NCBI RefSeq assembly: GCF_041146395.1
Contig: NC_091009.1
Coordinates: forward strand, 3,971,001 to 4,035,000
DNA: 64,000 nucleotides
Origin: Eulemur rufifrons
Lineage: Eukaryota; Chordata; Mammalia; Primates; Lemuridae
Direction: 5' to 3'
The position numbers and the translations under genes are program-made. Positions 25,710 through 37,974 of the stretch are shown here, piece by piece. The notes beneath the pieces are model-generated. The model did not search any database. It saw nothing but the letters and a program-made list of their open reading frames with translations, and had not been told where the DNA came from. Numbering within the stretch: position 1 is the stretch's first letter; the number at the start of each line of letters is the position of its first letter.

Positions 25710-25720
25710 GAGTTCCAAAA
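25700..25720. other. Satellite orientation switch
   Basis: Left of this point monomers read GTGTGAGAGTCATACAT; right of it they read the complement, TTCCAAAATACAGTTTAG. The change occurs within one monomer and no other sequence lies between. The true mirrored stretch starts about 0.35 kb to the left and 3.2 kb to the right, so this is not the geometric centre of the inverted duplication. Confidence 0.88.
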
Positions 25721-26244
25721 TACAGTTTAGTATGCCTACAAACCACCAGCCCAACATTGCTTTCTCTGAGTGGATATAGGCTTTCCCTTATATGAATCTC
25801 AGACTGCTTTCAAAATGCAATTTACCGGACCTACAAAACACCGCCTGAGAGTTGCTTTCTCTCACTATAAGCTTTCCTATATATGACTTTGGAACATAGT
25901 TTAGCATGCCAACAAAAGGCCACCCCATAGTTTGCGTGAATGTAAGCGTTCCTATGCATCACGCTCGTACTTCTTCCAAAGTATAGTACACCTACAAACC
26001 ACCTCCCCAACTTTGCTTTTTCTGAGTGAATGTAAGCATTCTTTTATTCTCGTACTTCCTCCAAACTCCAGTTTAGTGTGACTAAAAACCACCACCGCAA
26101 CCCTGCTTTCTCTGAGTGAATGTTAGCGTTCCCGTTTATGATTCACACTTCATCCAAAATAGAATTTAGCAGAACTACAAACCAGCCCCCAAGGGTTGCT
26201 TTCTCTATGAGACTGTAAGCTTTCCTATTACTCTTAACTTCTTC

Positions 26245-27165
26245 GCAACTAGAGATTTGCATGCCTACAAAACACCACCCCATAGTTGCCCTCTCTGCGT
26301 GAATGTAAGCACTTGTATATATGACTCTGCTACTTCTTCCAAAATACAGTTTAGTATGCTTACAAACAACCAACCAAACGTTGCGTTCTCTGAGAGAATG
26401 TTAGCGTTCCCAAGTATGACTGTTCCAAATGATGCAAAGTAGAGTTTAGCAGGCTTACAAACTATCTCTCGAAAGTTGCTTCCTCTGGGGGACTGTAAGC
26501 TTTCCTATAAAAGACTGTCGAACTTCTTCGAAACTACATTTCAGCACGCCAACAAAACATCACCACATAGTTTCTTTCTCAGCATAAATATAAGCGATTT
26601 TATATATGACTCTGGTACTTCTTTCAAAATACAACTTAGCAGACCTCTAAATCAACCGCCGAGAGTTGCCTTCTCTAAGTCACTGTCAGCTTTCGAACTT
26701 CTTCCAAATTATATTTTAGCAGGCCTACAAAACACCACCCCATAGTGGCCCTCTCTGGGTGAATGTAAGCGCTCATATATATGACTCTGCTACTTCCAAA
26801 ATACCGTTTAGTATGCTTACAAACAACCACCCAAAAGTTAAGTTCTCTGAGAGAATGTTAGCGTTCCCAAGTATGACTGTTCCAAATGATGCAAAGTAGA
26901 GTTTAGCAGGCTTACAAACTATCTCTCGAAAGTTGCTTCCTCTAGGGGACTGTAAGGTTTCCTATAAAAGACTGTCGAACTTCTTCGAAACTACATTTCA
27001 GCACGCCAACAAAACATCACCACATAGTTTTTCTCAGCATAAATGTAAGCGATTTTATATATGACTCTGGTACTTCTTTCAAAATACAATTTAGCAGACC
27101 TCAAAATCAACCGCCAAGAGTTGCATACTCTAAGTCACTGTCAGCTTTCGAACTTCTTCCAAATT
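26245..27165 (-). repeat. Tandem duplication with 457-bp period
   Basis: Two copies of a five-monomer block. GCGTTCCCAAGTATGAC occurs at 26,404 and 26,861, and the rare wording ACTATCTCTCGAAAGTTGC and ACATTTCAGCACGCCAAC follows in both. By eye the copies are above 95% alike, so this is a recent event close to the orientation switch. Confidence 0.8.
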
Positions 27166-28859
27166 ATATTTTAGCATGCCTACAAAACACCACCCCATAG
27201 TTGCTTTCTCTGCGTCCATATAAGCGTTCATATATATGACTCTCGTACTTCTTCCAAACTGGAGTTTAGTATACCTAAAAACCGGCACCACAATTTACCT
27301 TTCTCTGAGTGAATGAAGCGTATCCATGTATGCCTCTTTCACTTCATCCAAATTAGAGTTTAGTGGCCCACAAACCACCTCCTGTGAGTTGCATTCTCTA
27401 GGTGACTGTAAACTTTCCTATATAAGACTCTCAAACTTCTTCCAAACTACAGTTTAGCATGCCAACAATACAGCGCCCCATCGTTGATTTCTCTGAGTGA
27501 ACATAAGCGTTCCCATATATGACTCTCACTCTTTTTCCAAAATAGAATTTAGCAGACCTACACAACACCCGATGGTTCCAATTCTCTACGTGACTCTAAT
27601 TTTTCCCACATATGACTCTCGAACTTTCTCCAAACTATAGATTATGATGATTACATAGGCCACCCCACAGTTGCTTTCTCTGCGTGAATGTAACCGTTCA
27701 TATATGACTCTCCTTCTTTTAAACTACAGCATTTATTCCTACAAACCATCACGACAACGTTCTTTCTCTGAGTGAATGCAAGCATTCTCACACTTCATCC
27801 AAATTACAGTTTAGCAGACCTACCAACAAACTACAGAGAGTTGTTTTTCTCTGTGTCACTGTAATCTTTCTTATGTAAGGCTCTCGAACTTCTTCCAAAC
27901 CACAGTTTAGCATGCCAACAAAATACGACCCCAGAGTTGCTTTCTCTGCGTGAATGTAAGCATTCGTATATATGACTCTCCTACTTCCTCCAAAATACAG
28001 TTTAGAATGCTTACAAACCACCACCCAAACGTTGCGTTCTCTGAGTGAATGTAAGCGTTCCCATGTTTGACTCTCACAATTGATGCAAATTAGAATTTAG
28101 CATGCTTAGAAACAATCTCCCGAGAGTTGCTTTCTCTAGGTGACTGTAATTTTCCCCAGATATGACTCTCGCACTTCCTCCAAACTACAGATTAGCATGC
28201 ATACATACGCCACCCAACAGTTGCTTTCTCTGCGTGAATGTAACCGTTCATATATATGACTCTCCTACTTCTTCTGAACTACAGTTATTATGCCTACAAA
28301 CCACCACCCAAATATTGTGTTCTCTGAGTGAATGTAAGCGTTCCAATGTTTGACTCTCACAATTGCTGCTAGTTAGAGTTTAGCAGACTTGCAAAGGTCT
28401 CCTGAGTGTTGCTTTCTCTAGGTGACTGTAAGCTATCCAAATAACACTCTCGAACTCCTTCCAAACTGCAGTTTAGCATCCCCACAACACATCACCCCAT
28501 ATTTTCTTTCTACGCATGAATGTAAGCGTTTGTATATAAGACTCTGACACGTCTTTCAAAATACAATTTAGCAGACTGAAAAAATCACCCGCCAAGAGTT
28601 GCTTTCTCTAAGTGACTGTCAGCTTTCGAACTTCTTCCAATCTATAGTTTAGCATGCCTGCACTACAGCACCCCGTATTTGCTTTCTCTGTGTTAATGTA
28701 AGCGTTCGTATTTATGTCTCTCGTACCTCTTCCAAAGTAGAGTTTAGTATGCTCAAAAACGGCCACCCCAACGTTGCTTTCTCTGAGTGAATGTAAGCGT
28801 TCCTGTATATGATTTTAACACTTCATTGAAAATAGAGTTTAGCAGGCCTACGAACCACC

Positions 28860-31500
28860 CCCCGAGAGTTACATCCTCCAAACTATAGTTTAGTAGGCAT
28901 ACAAACATCACTCCATAGTTGCTTTCTCTGCGTGAATGTAACCGTTCATATATATGACTTTCCTACTTCTTCCGAACTACAGTTATTATGGCCACAAACT
29001 ACAACCCAAACCTTGCGTTCTGAGTGGATGTAAACCTTCCCATATTTGACTTTAACAGTTGGTGCAAATTAGCAGGCTTAGAAACCATCTCCCGAGAGTT
29101 GCTCTCTCTAGGTGACTGTAAGCTTTGCTATATAAGATTCTAAACTTCCTCCAAACTATAGTTTAGTAGGCATAAAAACATCACTCCATAGTTGCTTTCT
29201 CTGCATGAATGTAAGCGTTCCTATATATGATTCTCGTACTTCCTCCAAACTAGAGTTTAGTATGCCTACAAAACACAAGCCCATCCTTGATTTCTCTGAG
29301 TCAATGTACGTGGTCCCCAATATGACTCTCTCACTTCTTCCAAAGTAGAGTTTTGCAGGCCTACCGTCCATCCCCCGAAAGTTGGTTTCTATAAATGACT
29401 GTACGCTTTCCTATATAACTTCTTCCAAACTAGAGATTAGCATGGGTACAAAAACCCACCCCATAATTGCTTTCACTGCATGAATGTAAGCATTCCCAAA
29501 TATCATTTTCCTACTTCTTCCAAACTAGAGTTTAGTATGCCTACAAACCACCACATCATCGTTGCTTTCTCTGAGTGAATGTAACCCTTTCCATATATGA
29601 CTCTCAATCTTAAACCAAAATAGAATTTAGCACGCCTACATTCCACAACCAGAAATTTGCTTTCCCTAAGAGACTCTAAGCTTTCTTATATGTGATTCTC
29701 AAACTTCGTCCAAACTAGAGTTCAGCACGCCTAGAAAACAGCACCCCACAGTTGCTTTCTCTGCATGAATGTAAGCGTTTGTATATATGACACTGGTACT
29801 TCTTTCAAAATACAATTTAGCAGACCTAAAAATCTACCGCCAAGAGTTGCTTTCTCTGACTGTCTGCTTTCGAACTTCTTCCAAACTATATTTTAGCATG
29901 CCAACAAAACACCACCCCATAGTTGCTTTCTCTGCGTCCATATAAGCGTTCATATATATGTCTCTCGTACTTCTTCCAAACTGGAGTTTAGTATACCTAA
30001 AAACCGGCACCACAATTTACCTTTCTCTGAGTGAATGAAGCGTATCCATGTATGCCTCTTTCACTTCATCCAAATTAGAGTTTAGCTGCCTACAAACCAC
30101 TTCCTGTGAGTTGCTTTCTCTAGGTGACTGTAAACTTTCCTATATAAGACTCTCGAACTTCTTCCAAACTACAGTTTGGCATGCCAACAATACAGCGCCC
30201 CATCGTTGATTTCTCTGGGTGAACATAAGCGTTCCCATATATGACTCTCACTCTTTTTCCAAAATAGAATTTAACAGACCTACACACCAGCCCCCGATGG
30301 TTCCTTTCTCTAAGTGACTCTAATTTTCCCCAGATATGACTCTCGAACTTCCTCCAAACTACAGATTATGATGATTACATACACCACCCCACAATTGCTT
30401 TCTCTGCGTGAATGTAACCGTTCATATATGACTCTCCTACTTCTTCGAACTACAGTTGTTATTCCTACAAACCACCACGACAAAGTTCTTTCTCTGAGTG
30501 AATGTAAGCGTTCCCATGTTTGACTCTCACAATTGATGCAAATTAGAGTTTAGCATGCTTAGAAACAATCTGCCGAGAGTTACTTTCTCTAGGTGACTGT
30601 AAGCTTTCTTATATAAGACTCGCGAACTTCTTCCAAACTACAGTTTAGCATGCCAACGAAACACTGCCCCATCGTTGATTTCTCTGAGTGAACATAAGCG
30701 TTCCCACATATGACTTTCTCTCTTCTTCCAAAATAGAATTTAGCAGATCTACAAAACGGCCCCCGATGGTTGCTTTCTCTAAGTGACTGCAATTTTCCCC
30801 AGATAAGACTCCCGAACTTCCTCCAAAGTATACATTAACATGCGTACATACGCCACCCATCAGTTGCTTTCTCTGCGTGAATGTAACCGTTCATATATAT
30901 GACTCTCCTACTTCTTCCAAACTACAGTTATGATGCCTACAAATCACCACCCAAACGTTGTGTTCTCTGAGTGAATGTAAGCGTTCCCATGTTTGACTCT
31001 CACAATTGCTGCTAATTAGTGTTTACAGGCTTGCAAAGCTGTCCCGAGTGTTGCTTTCTCTAGGTGACTGTAAGTTATCCTATATAACACTCTCGAACTC
31101 CTTCCAAACTGCAGTTTAGCATGCCAACAACACATCACCCCATAGTTTCTTTCTCTGCATGAATGTAAGCGTTTGTCTATATGACTCTGGTACGTCTTTC
31201 AAAATACAATTTAGCAGACCTAAAAATCACCCGCCAAGAGTTGCTTTCTGTAAATGACTGTCAGCTTTCAAACTTCTTCCAATCTATAGTTTAGCATGCC
31301 TGCACTACAGCACCCGGTATTTGCTTTCTCTGTGTTAATGTAAGCGTTCCTGTATATGTCTCTCGTACCTCTTCCAAAGTAGAGTTCAGTATGCTCAAAA
31401 ACGGCCACCCCAACGTTGCTTTCTCTGAGTGAATGTAAGCGTTCCTGTATATGATTCTAACACTTCATTGAAAATAGAGTTTAGCAGGCCTACGAACCAC
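28860..31500 (-). repeat. Higher-order repeat, right arm
   Basis: Landmarks in 28,455-28,860 recur at 31,099-31,500 (offset about 2,644), and those at 29,156-29,371 recur at 31,569-31,784 (offset 2,413). The shorter value equals the 2.69-kb unit minus the 277-bp trimer missing from this arm, which agrees with the mirror comparison. Confidence 0.68.
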
Positions 31501-33904
31501 CCCCCCAAGAGTTGCTTTCTCTAAATGACTGTAAGCATCCCAGATATGACTCTCGAACATCCCCCAAACTATAGTTTAGTAGGCATACAAACATCACTCC
31601 ATAGTTGCTTTCTCTGCATGAATGTAAGCGTTCCTATATATGATTCTCGTACTTCTTCCAAACTAGTGTTTAGTATGCCTACAAACCACAACCCCATCGT
31701 TGATTTCTCTGAGTGAATATACGCAGTCCCCAATATGACTCTCCCCCTTCTTCCAAAGTAGAGTTTTGCAGGCCTACAAACCATCCCCCGAAAGTTGGTT
31801 TCTATAAATGACGGTACGCTTTCCTATATATTACTCTTTAACTTCTTGCAAAATAGAGATTAGCATGGCTACAAAAAATCCACCCCATAATTGCTTTCTC
31901 TGCATGAATGTAAGTGTTCCCATATATCATTCTCCTACTTCTTCCAAACTAGAGTTTAGTATGCCTACAAACCACCACATCATCGTAGCTTTCTCTGAGT
32001 GAATGTAAGCCTTCCCATATATGACTCTCACTCTGAAACCAAAATAGAGTTTAGCACGCCTACATTCCACACCAGAGATTTGCTTTCTCTAAGTGACTCT
32101 AAGCTTTCTTATATGTGATTCTCAAACTTCGTCCAAACTAGAGTTTAGCATGCCTAGAAAACACCACCCCACAGTTGCTTTCTCTGCATGAATGTAAGCG
32201 TTTGTATATATGACTCTGGTACTTCTTTCAAAATACAATTTAGCAGACCGAAAAATGAACCGCCGAGAGTTGCTTTCTCTAAGTGACTGTCTGCTTTCGA
32301 ACTTCTTCCAAATTATATTTTAGCATGCCTACAAAACACCACCCCATAGTTACTTTCTCTGCATCAATATAAGCGTTCATATATATGCCTCTCTCACTTC
32401 ATCTAAATTAGAGTTTAGCAGGCCTACAAACCACGCCCCGTGAGTTGCTTTCTCTAGGTGACTGTAAACTTTCCTATATAAGAATCTCCAACTTCTTTCA
32501 AACTACACCATGCCAACAAAACACCACACCGTGGTTGCTTTCTCTGAGTGAACATAAGCGTTCCCATATATGACTCACACTCTCTTTCCAAAATAGAATT
32601 TAGCAGATCTACAAACCAGCCCAAGATGGTTCCTTTCTCTAAGTGACTGTAATTTTCCCCAGATATGACTCTCGCACTTCCTCCAAACTACAGATTAACA
32701 TGCATACCTGCGCCACCCCACAGTTGCTTTCTCTGCGTGAATGTAACCGTTCATATATATGACTCTCCTACTTCTTCCCAACTACAGTTATTATGCCTTC
32801 AAACCATCACGATAATGTTTCTTTCTCTGAGTGAATGAATGCAAGCGTTCTCACATTTCATCCAAATTAGAGTTTAGCAGGCCTACCAATAAACTTCCGA
32901 GAGTTGTTTTCTCTGTTGTCACTGTAATCTTTCCTATATAAGACGCTCGAACTTCTTCCAAACCACAGTTTAGCATGCCAACAAAATACGACCCCAGAGT
33001 GGCTTTCTCTGCCTGAATGTAAGCGTTCATATATATGACTCTCGTACTTCCTCCAAAATACAGTTTAGAATGCCTACAAACCACCACCCAAACGTTGCGT
33101 TCTCTGAATGAATGAAAGCATTCCCATGTTTGACTCTCCCAATTGATGCAAAGTAGAGTTTAGCAGGCCAAGAAAGGATCTCCCGAGAGTTGCTTTCTCT
33201 AGGTGACTGTAAGCTTTCCTAAATAAGACTCTCCAACTTCTTCCAAACTACAGGTTAACATGCCCACAAAACATCACCCCATAGTTTTTTCTTTGCATGA
33301 ATGTAAGCATTAGTATATATGACTCTGGTACTTCTTTCAAAATACAATTTAGCAGACCTAAAAATCACCCACCAAGAGTTGCTTTCTCTAAGTGACTGTT
33401 CAGGTTTAGAACTTCTTCCAAACTATAGCATGCTTACAAAACACCACCCCGTAGTTGCTTTCTCTGGGTGAATGTAAACGTTCCCAAATATCATTCTCGT
33501 ACTTCTTCCAAACTATTTAGTATGCCTACAAAAACCAGCCCAATGTTGTTTCTCTGAGGGAATGTAAGCGGTCCCATGTTTGACTCTCACACTTCATCCA
33601 AATTAGAGTTTAGCATGTGTACAAACAATCTCCCGAGAGTTGCTTTCCCTAGGTGATGGTAATCATTCCTGTATAAGGTTCTCCAACTTCTTCCAAACTG
33701 CAGTTTAGCATGCCTACAAAACCTGACGCCATAAGTGCTTTCTCTGCGTGAATGTAAGTGTTCCTATATAGGACTCTCGTACTTCTTCCAAACTACAGTT
33801 TAGTATGCCCTACAAACCACCACCCAAACGTTGTTTTCTCTGAGTGAATGTAAGCGTTCCCATATATGACTCTCACACTTCAACCAAAATAGAGTTTAGC
33901 AGGC

Positions 33905-34745
33905 CTACATTCCACACCCAGAGAGTTGTTTTCTCTACGTGACTGTAAACTTTCCTATATATGACTCTCAAACTTCGTCCAAACTAGAGTTTTGCAAGCC
34001 TACAAAACACCACCCCATAGTTGTTTTCGGTGCCGGAATGTAAGCGGCTCTACATGTGATTCTCTTGCTTCTTCCAAATTACAGGTTAGTATGCCTAGGA
34101 ACCACAACCACGACGTTGCTTTCACTGAGTTCCCATATATTATTCTAACACTTCATTGAAAATAGAGTTTAGCAGGCCTACGAAACACCCCCCGAGAGTT
34201 GCTTTCTCTAAGTGACTGTAAGCTTCCCAGATATGACTCTCGAACTTCCTCCAAACTATATTTTAGTAGGCATACAAACATCACTCCATAGTTGCTTTCT
34301 CTGCGTGAAGGTAAGCGTTCCTATATACGATTCTCGTACTTCTTCCAAACTAGAGTTGACTATGCCTACAAATCACAATCCCATCGTTGATTTCTCTGAG
34401 TGAATGCACGCGGTCCCCAATATGACTCTCCCCCTTCTTCCAAACTGGAGTTTTGCAGGTGTACAAAACATCCCCCGAGAGTTGGTTTCTATGACTGTAA
34501 CCTTTCCTATATATTACTCCTTAACTTCTTCCAAACTAGAGATTAGCATGGCTACAAAAACGCCACCCCATAATTGCTTTCTCTACGTGAATGTAAGCGT
34601 TCCCATATATCATTCTCCCACTTCTTCCAAACTAGAGTTTAGTATGCCTACAAACCACCACGTCGTCGTTGCTTTCTCTGAGGGAATGTAAGCCTTCCCA
34701 TATATGACTCTCACTCTTAAACCAAAATAGATTTTAGCAGGCCTA
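33905..34745 (-). repeat. Nine-monomer block extra to the right arm (~839 bp)
   Basis: The stretch from CCACACCCAGAGA near 33,911 recurs at about 34,750, and the mirror coordinate sum changes from about 54,380 outside to about 53,539 inside. The right arm therefore holds about 839 bp, or nine monomers of about 93 bp, that the left arm lacks. The block resembles 31,525-32,100 in content. Confidence 0.7.
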
Positions 34746-34949
34746 CTTTCCACACCCAGAGATTTGCTTTCTCTAAGTGACTGTAAGCTTTCTTATATGT
34801 GATTCTCAAACTTCGTCCAAACTAGAGTTTAGCATGCCTATAAAACACCACCCCATAGTTACTTTCAGTGCGTCAAAATGTATGTGTTCCTATATGTGAT
34901 TCTCGTGCTTCGTCCAAACTGCAGTTTAGTAAGCCTACAAACAACCCCA

Positions 34950-36132
34950 TCGTTGCTTTCTCTGAGGGAATGTAAGCGTTCTCATATATGACTCTCACAC
35001 TTCAACCAAAACAGGGTTTTGCAGGCCTACAAACCACCCGCCAAGACTTGCTTTTTCAAAGTGGCTGTTACCTTTCCTATATAGGACTCTGGAACTTCTC
35101 CCAAGCTAGACTTTAACATGTCTACCTGACACTACTCCGTAGTTGCTCTCGCTGTGTGAATGTAAGCGTTCCTATATATGAGTCTTGTACTTCTTCCTAA
35201 CTAGCATCTGGCATGCCAAAATAACACTCCCCCATAGTTGCTTTCTTTGAGTCAATGTAAACATTCCTATATATGTCTCTCGCACTTCTTCCAAACTTGA
35301 GTTATGTCTACAAACCAATCCCCGACAGCTGTTTTCTCTGAACGAATTTAAGCGTTCCTATATAGGACTATGGCACTTCCTCCAAACTAGAGTTTAGCAA
35401 GCCTACACTCCACCCCCGTTCATTGCTTTCTCTAAGTTACTGTAAGCTTTCCTATACATGGCTCTCGAAAATTTCCAAACTAGAGTTAGCATGCCTACTA
35501 TACACCTACACATAATTGCTTTGTCTGAGTGAATATAAGCCTTCCTATATATGACTGTCGCACTTTTTCCAAATTAGAGTGTAGCCAGCCTGGAAAGCAC
35601 CCCTTATAGTTGCTTTCATTGAGTGAATGTTAACATTCCTATGTATGACTCTCGCAACTTTTCCAATCTAAGATTTTAGCAATGCCACAAATCCCCCGCC
35701 GAGAGTTCCTATACATAACTGTCCTCTTTTTCCAAGCTAGAGTTTAGGAAGCCTAGAAACCGTCCCCCCGTAGACGCTTTATGTGAATGTAAGCGTTCCT
35801 ATATATGACTCTCGCCTTCCTCCAAACTAGAGCTTAGCAAGCCTACAAACCAACTCCCTATAATTGCTTTCTCTGAATGAATGATATCGTTCCTATATAA
35901 GACTCTCGAACTTCTTCCAAACCAGAGTTTAACAAGCCAAAAAAGCACCCCCCATAGATGCTTCCTCTAACTCAAAGCTAATATTCCTATATATGATTCA
36001 GCTTCTTCATCCAAACTAGAGTAAGGCAAGCCTACAAATCACACACCAATAGTTGCTTTCTATCAGTAAATGTAAGCATCCCTATATATGACTATAGCAA
36101 TTCTTCCAAACTGGAGTTGAGCAAGCCTCCAG
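34950..36132 (-). repeat. Divergent edge monomers, right
   Basis: This is the mirror partner of 18,246-19,450, and the outermost 150 bp are identical as far as I can read. It keeps AGCAAGCCTAC, the complement of the tag-like GTAGGCTTGCT. Confidence 0.72.
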
Positions 36133-36271
36133 ACCCCCGGACCCCACTCCATAGTACCCTGGGCATTGGCGCCTGCCTGTCATGCAGGACATAGGGGCGG
36201 ACCCTCATCTCAGACACGGCATTGGTGGATTGTAGGCTTTTTTAAGTTTTTGAATTGAAGAAGTCTGAGAA
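36133..36271 (+). repeat. Tag E at the array-satellite boundary, right copy
   Basis: Mirror copy of 18,107-18,245. The reverse complement matches the left copy across the tag and into the satellite with no difference that I can see. Confidence 0.85.
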
Positions 36272-36517
36272 TTGGAATTGGGTTTAGGGTAAGGTTAGGT
36301 GTTAGGGACTAGGATTAGGTTTAGGGGTTAGGGTTTTAGGTTAGAATTAGGGTTAGGATTACTGTTAGGGTTAGAGATTAGGATTATGTTTAGTGGTTGG
36401 GTTTAGGTTTAGGGTGAGAGGCAAGAGTAAGGGTCAGGGATTAGGGTTACTGTTAGGAGTTAGATTCAGGGCTTACTAAGGGTTTGGTTTAGAGATAGGG
36501 TTAGGGCTTACGTTTAA

Positions 36518-36661
36518 CGGTGTGTGTTAGGGCACGGGCCCTGTCTAATGTACGGGGCACTGTGGGTGTGGAGCAAGGCTGCGTCCCCACTTCATCGTAC
36601 CCTGGGTGTTGGGCTTCAACTGTCACGCAGGACAAAGGCAGAGGCTCATCTCACGCATGGT
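36518..36661 (+). repeat. Tag D, right copy
   Basis: Mirror copy of 17,717-17,860 (coordinate sum 54,378). The two differ at about half a dozen bases, so this part of the arms is less alike than the satellite boundary. Confidence 0.85.
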
Positions 36662-37242
36662 TAGGATTAAGGTTTAAGTTTAGGGTCAGGGTTGAGGGTT
36701 AACAGTTAGAGTTAGGGTAAGGGGGTTAGGGATAGGGTTAGGGTTAAGGGTTAGGTTTATGGTTCAGGTTTAAGGTTAGCATTAGAGGGTAGGGTTTGTG
36801 TAACTGTAGATCAGTGTTGGGTTTAGATCTCTAGGCATTAGGGTAAAGGTTAGGGTTAGGGTTAAGAGTTAGGGTTATGTTTAAAGGTTAGGATTGGGAT
36901 TAGGCTTAAGGGTTAAGGTTAAGGTTATGGGTTATGACTAAGGATCAACGGTTAGGGTTATTTTTAGGCGTAGGGTTAGGGTAAGGGGTTAGAGTTAGTG
37001 TTAGTGTTGTTGGTCGGGTTAAGGTTAGGGTTGGCGTTTCAGAATTAGGGATTAGGTGTTATGTTTATAGCTAGGAGTTAGGGTTAGAATTACGGTATAG
37101 GGCTTGTTCTCAGGGTGTCATGCATTAACGTTAAGATAAGGGGTTAAAGTTAGGGTTACGGTGAGCTTTACCTGTTAAGGTGAGCAGTAGGATCAGGGTT
37201 AGGTGTTATGTTCTGGGTTAGGGTTATGGGTGAGGGGTAGGG

Positions 37243-37443
37243 CTTATCCTTAGGGCACGGGCCCTGTATGCACTAGGAGGCGAAGTTAGGGATCTGTGAT
37301 GGTCGCTGGGAACCCACTCTATCGTTCGCAGTGTATGGGCCTCTGGGTTTCATGCAGGACACTGTGGCAGAGCCGGCTTTCATGCATGGCTTAGTAGGAT
37401 TGTAGGCTTTCAAAACTCTGAGAAAGCAAGAAGTCTGTGAATT
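37243..37443 (+). repeat. Tag B, right copy 1
   Basis: A B tag with CATGCATGGCTTAGTAGGAT, as in B'. It is almost identical to the copy at 41,333, about 4.09 kb on. Confidence 0.88.
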
Positions 37444-37770
37444 AGATATCGGGTTAGGATTACGGCACGGTTTAGGGATGAAGATTAGTGTTAGGGTGAG
37501 GGCTTAGGGTTAGGTGTTAGGGTTAGGGTTAGGGTTGTTGGTAGGGTGAAGTTTAGGGTTGACGTTTTAGAATTAGGGATGAGGTGTTACGGTTATGACT
37601 ATGGTTTAGGATTAGAATTATGGGATAGGGCTTCTTCTCAAGGTGTTTTGCATTCACGTTAAGTTAAGGGGCTAAGTTAGGGTTACGGGGAGGTTTATGT
37701 TTTAAGGTGAGCAATAGGATCAGGGTTAGATGTTATGTTCAGGGTGAGGGTTATTTGTTAGGGGTAGTGT

Positions 37771-37974
37771 TTATACTTAGCATACGGGCCCTGTCTGCAC
37801 TGGGAGGTGGGCGGGGTTTAGGGGGATGGTATTGTGCCCGGGAACCCACTCTATCGTACGCTGGGTATGGGCTCCTGGGTTTCATGCAGGACACAGTGGC
37901 AGAGCCCCCTTTTACTCATGGCATGGGAGGATTGTAGGCTTTCTAAACTCTGAGAAAGCAAGAAGTCTGAGAAT
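37771..37974 (+). repeat. Tag A', right copy 1
   Basis: Mirror partner of 16,518-16,721 and tandem partner of 41,861-42,064. It keeps CTCATGGCATGGGAGGAT and GGAACCCACTCTATCG. Confidence 0.88.

Larger units (their letters stand above)
25710..36132 (-). repeat. AT-rich satellite array, right arm (inverted)
   Basis: These are the same monomers on the opposite strand, reading CTTCTTCCAAACTAGAGTTT, AGCATGCCTACAAA, GTTGCTTTCTCTGAGTGAAT, GTAAGCGTTCCTATATATGA. About 10.4 kb against 7.5 kb in the left arm. From about 28,900 outward it mirrors the left arm, with some stretches identical over 200 bp or more (30,589-30,860 against 22,679-22,950). From 27,100 to 28,860 it instead resembles left positions of about 22,020-23,950 and also its own 29,850-31,500 at an offset of 2.64-2.72 kb. 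Confidence 0.93.

Noticed and set aside
18246..36132. CENP-B box in the satellite.
   Set aside because: TTCG occurs in many monomers (AGTTCGAGAG) but the CGGG part at the required spacing was not found on reading. A centromeric role cannot be claimed from this window.
18246..36132. CRISPR-like array, because of regularly spaced repeats.
   Set aside because: Repeats are contiguous monomers with no unique spacers and vary gradually, and the genome is a primate-like eukaryote.
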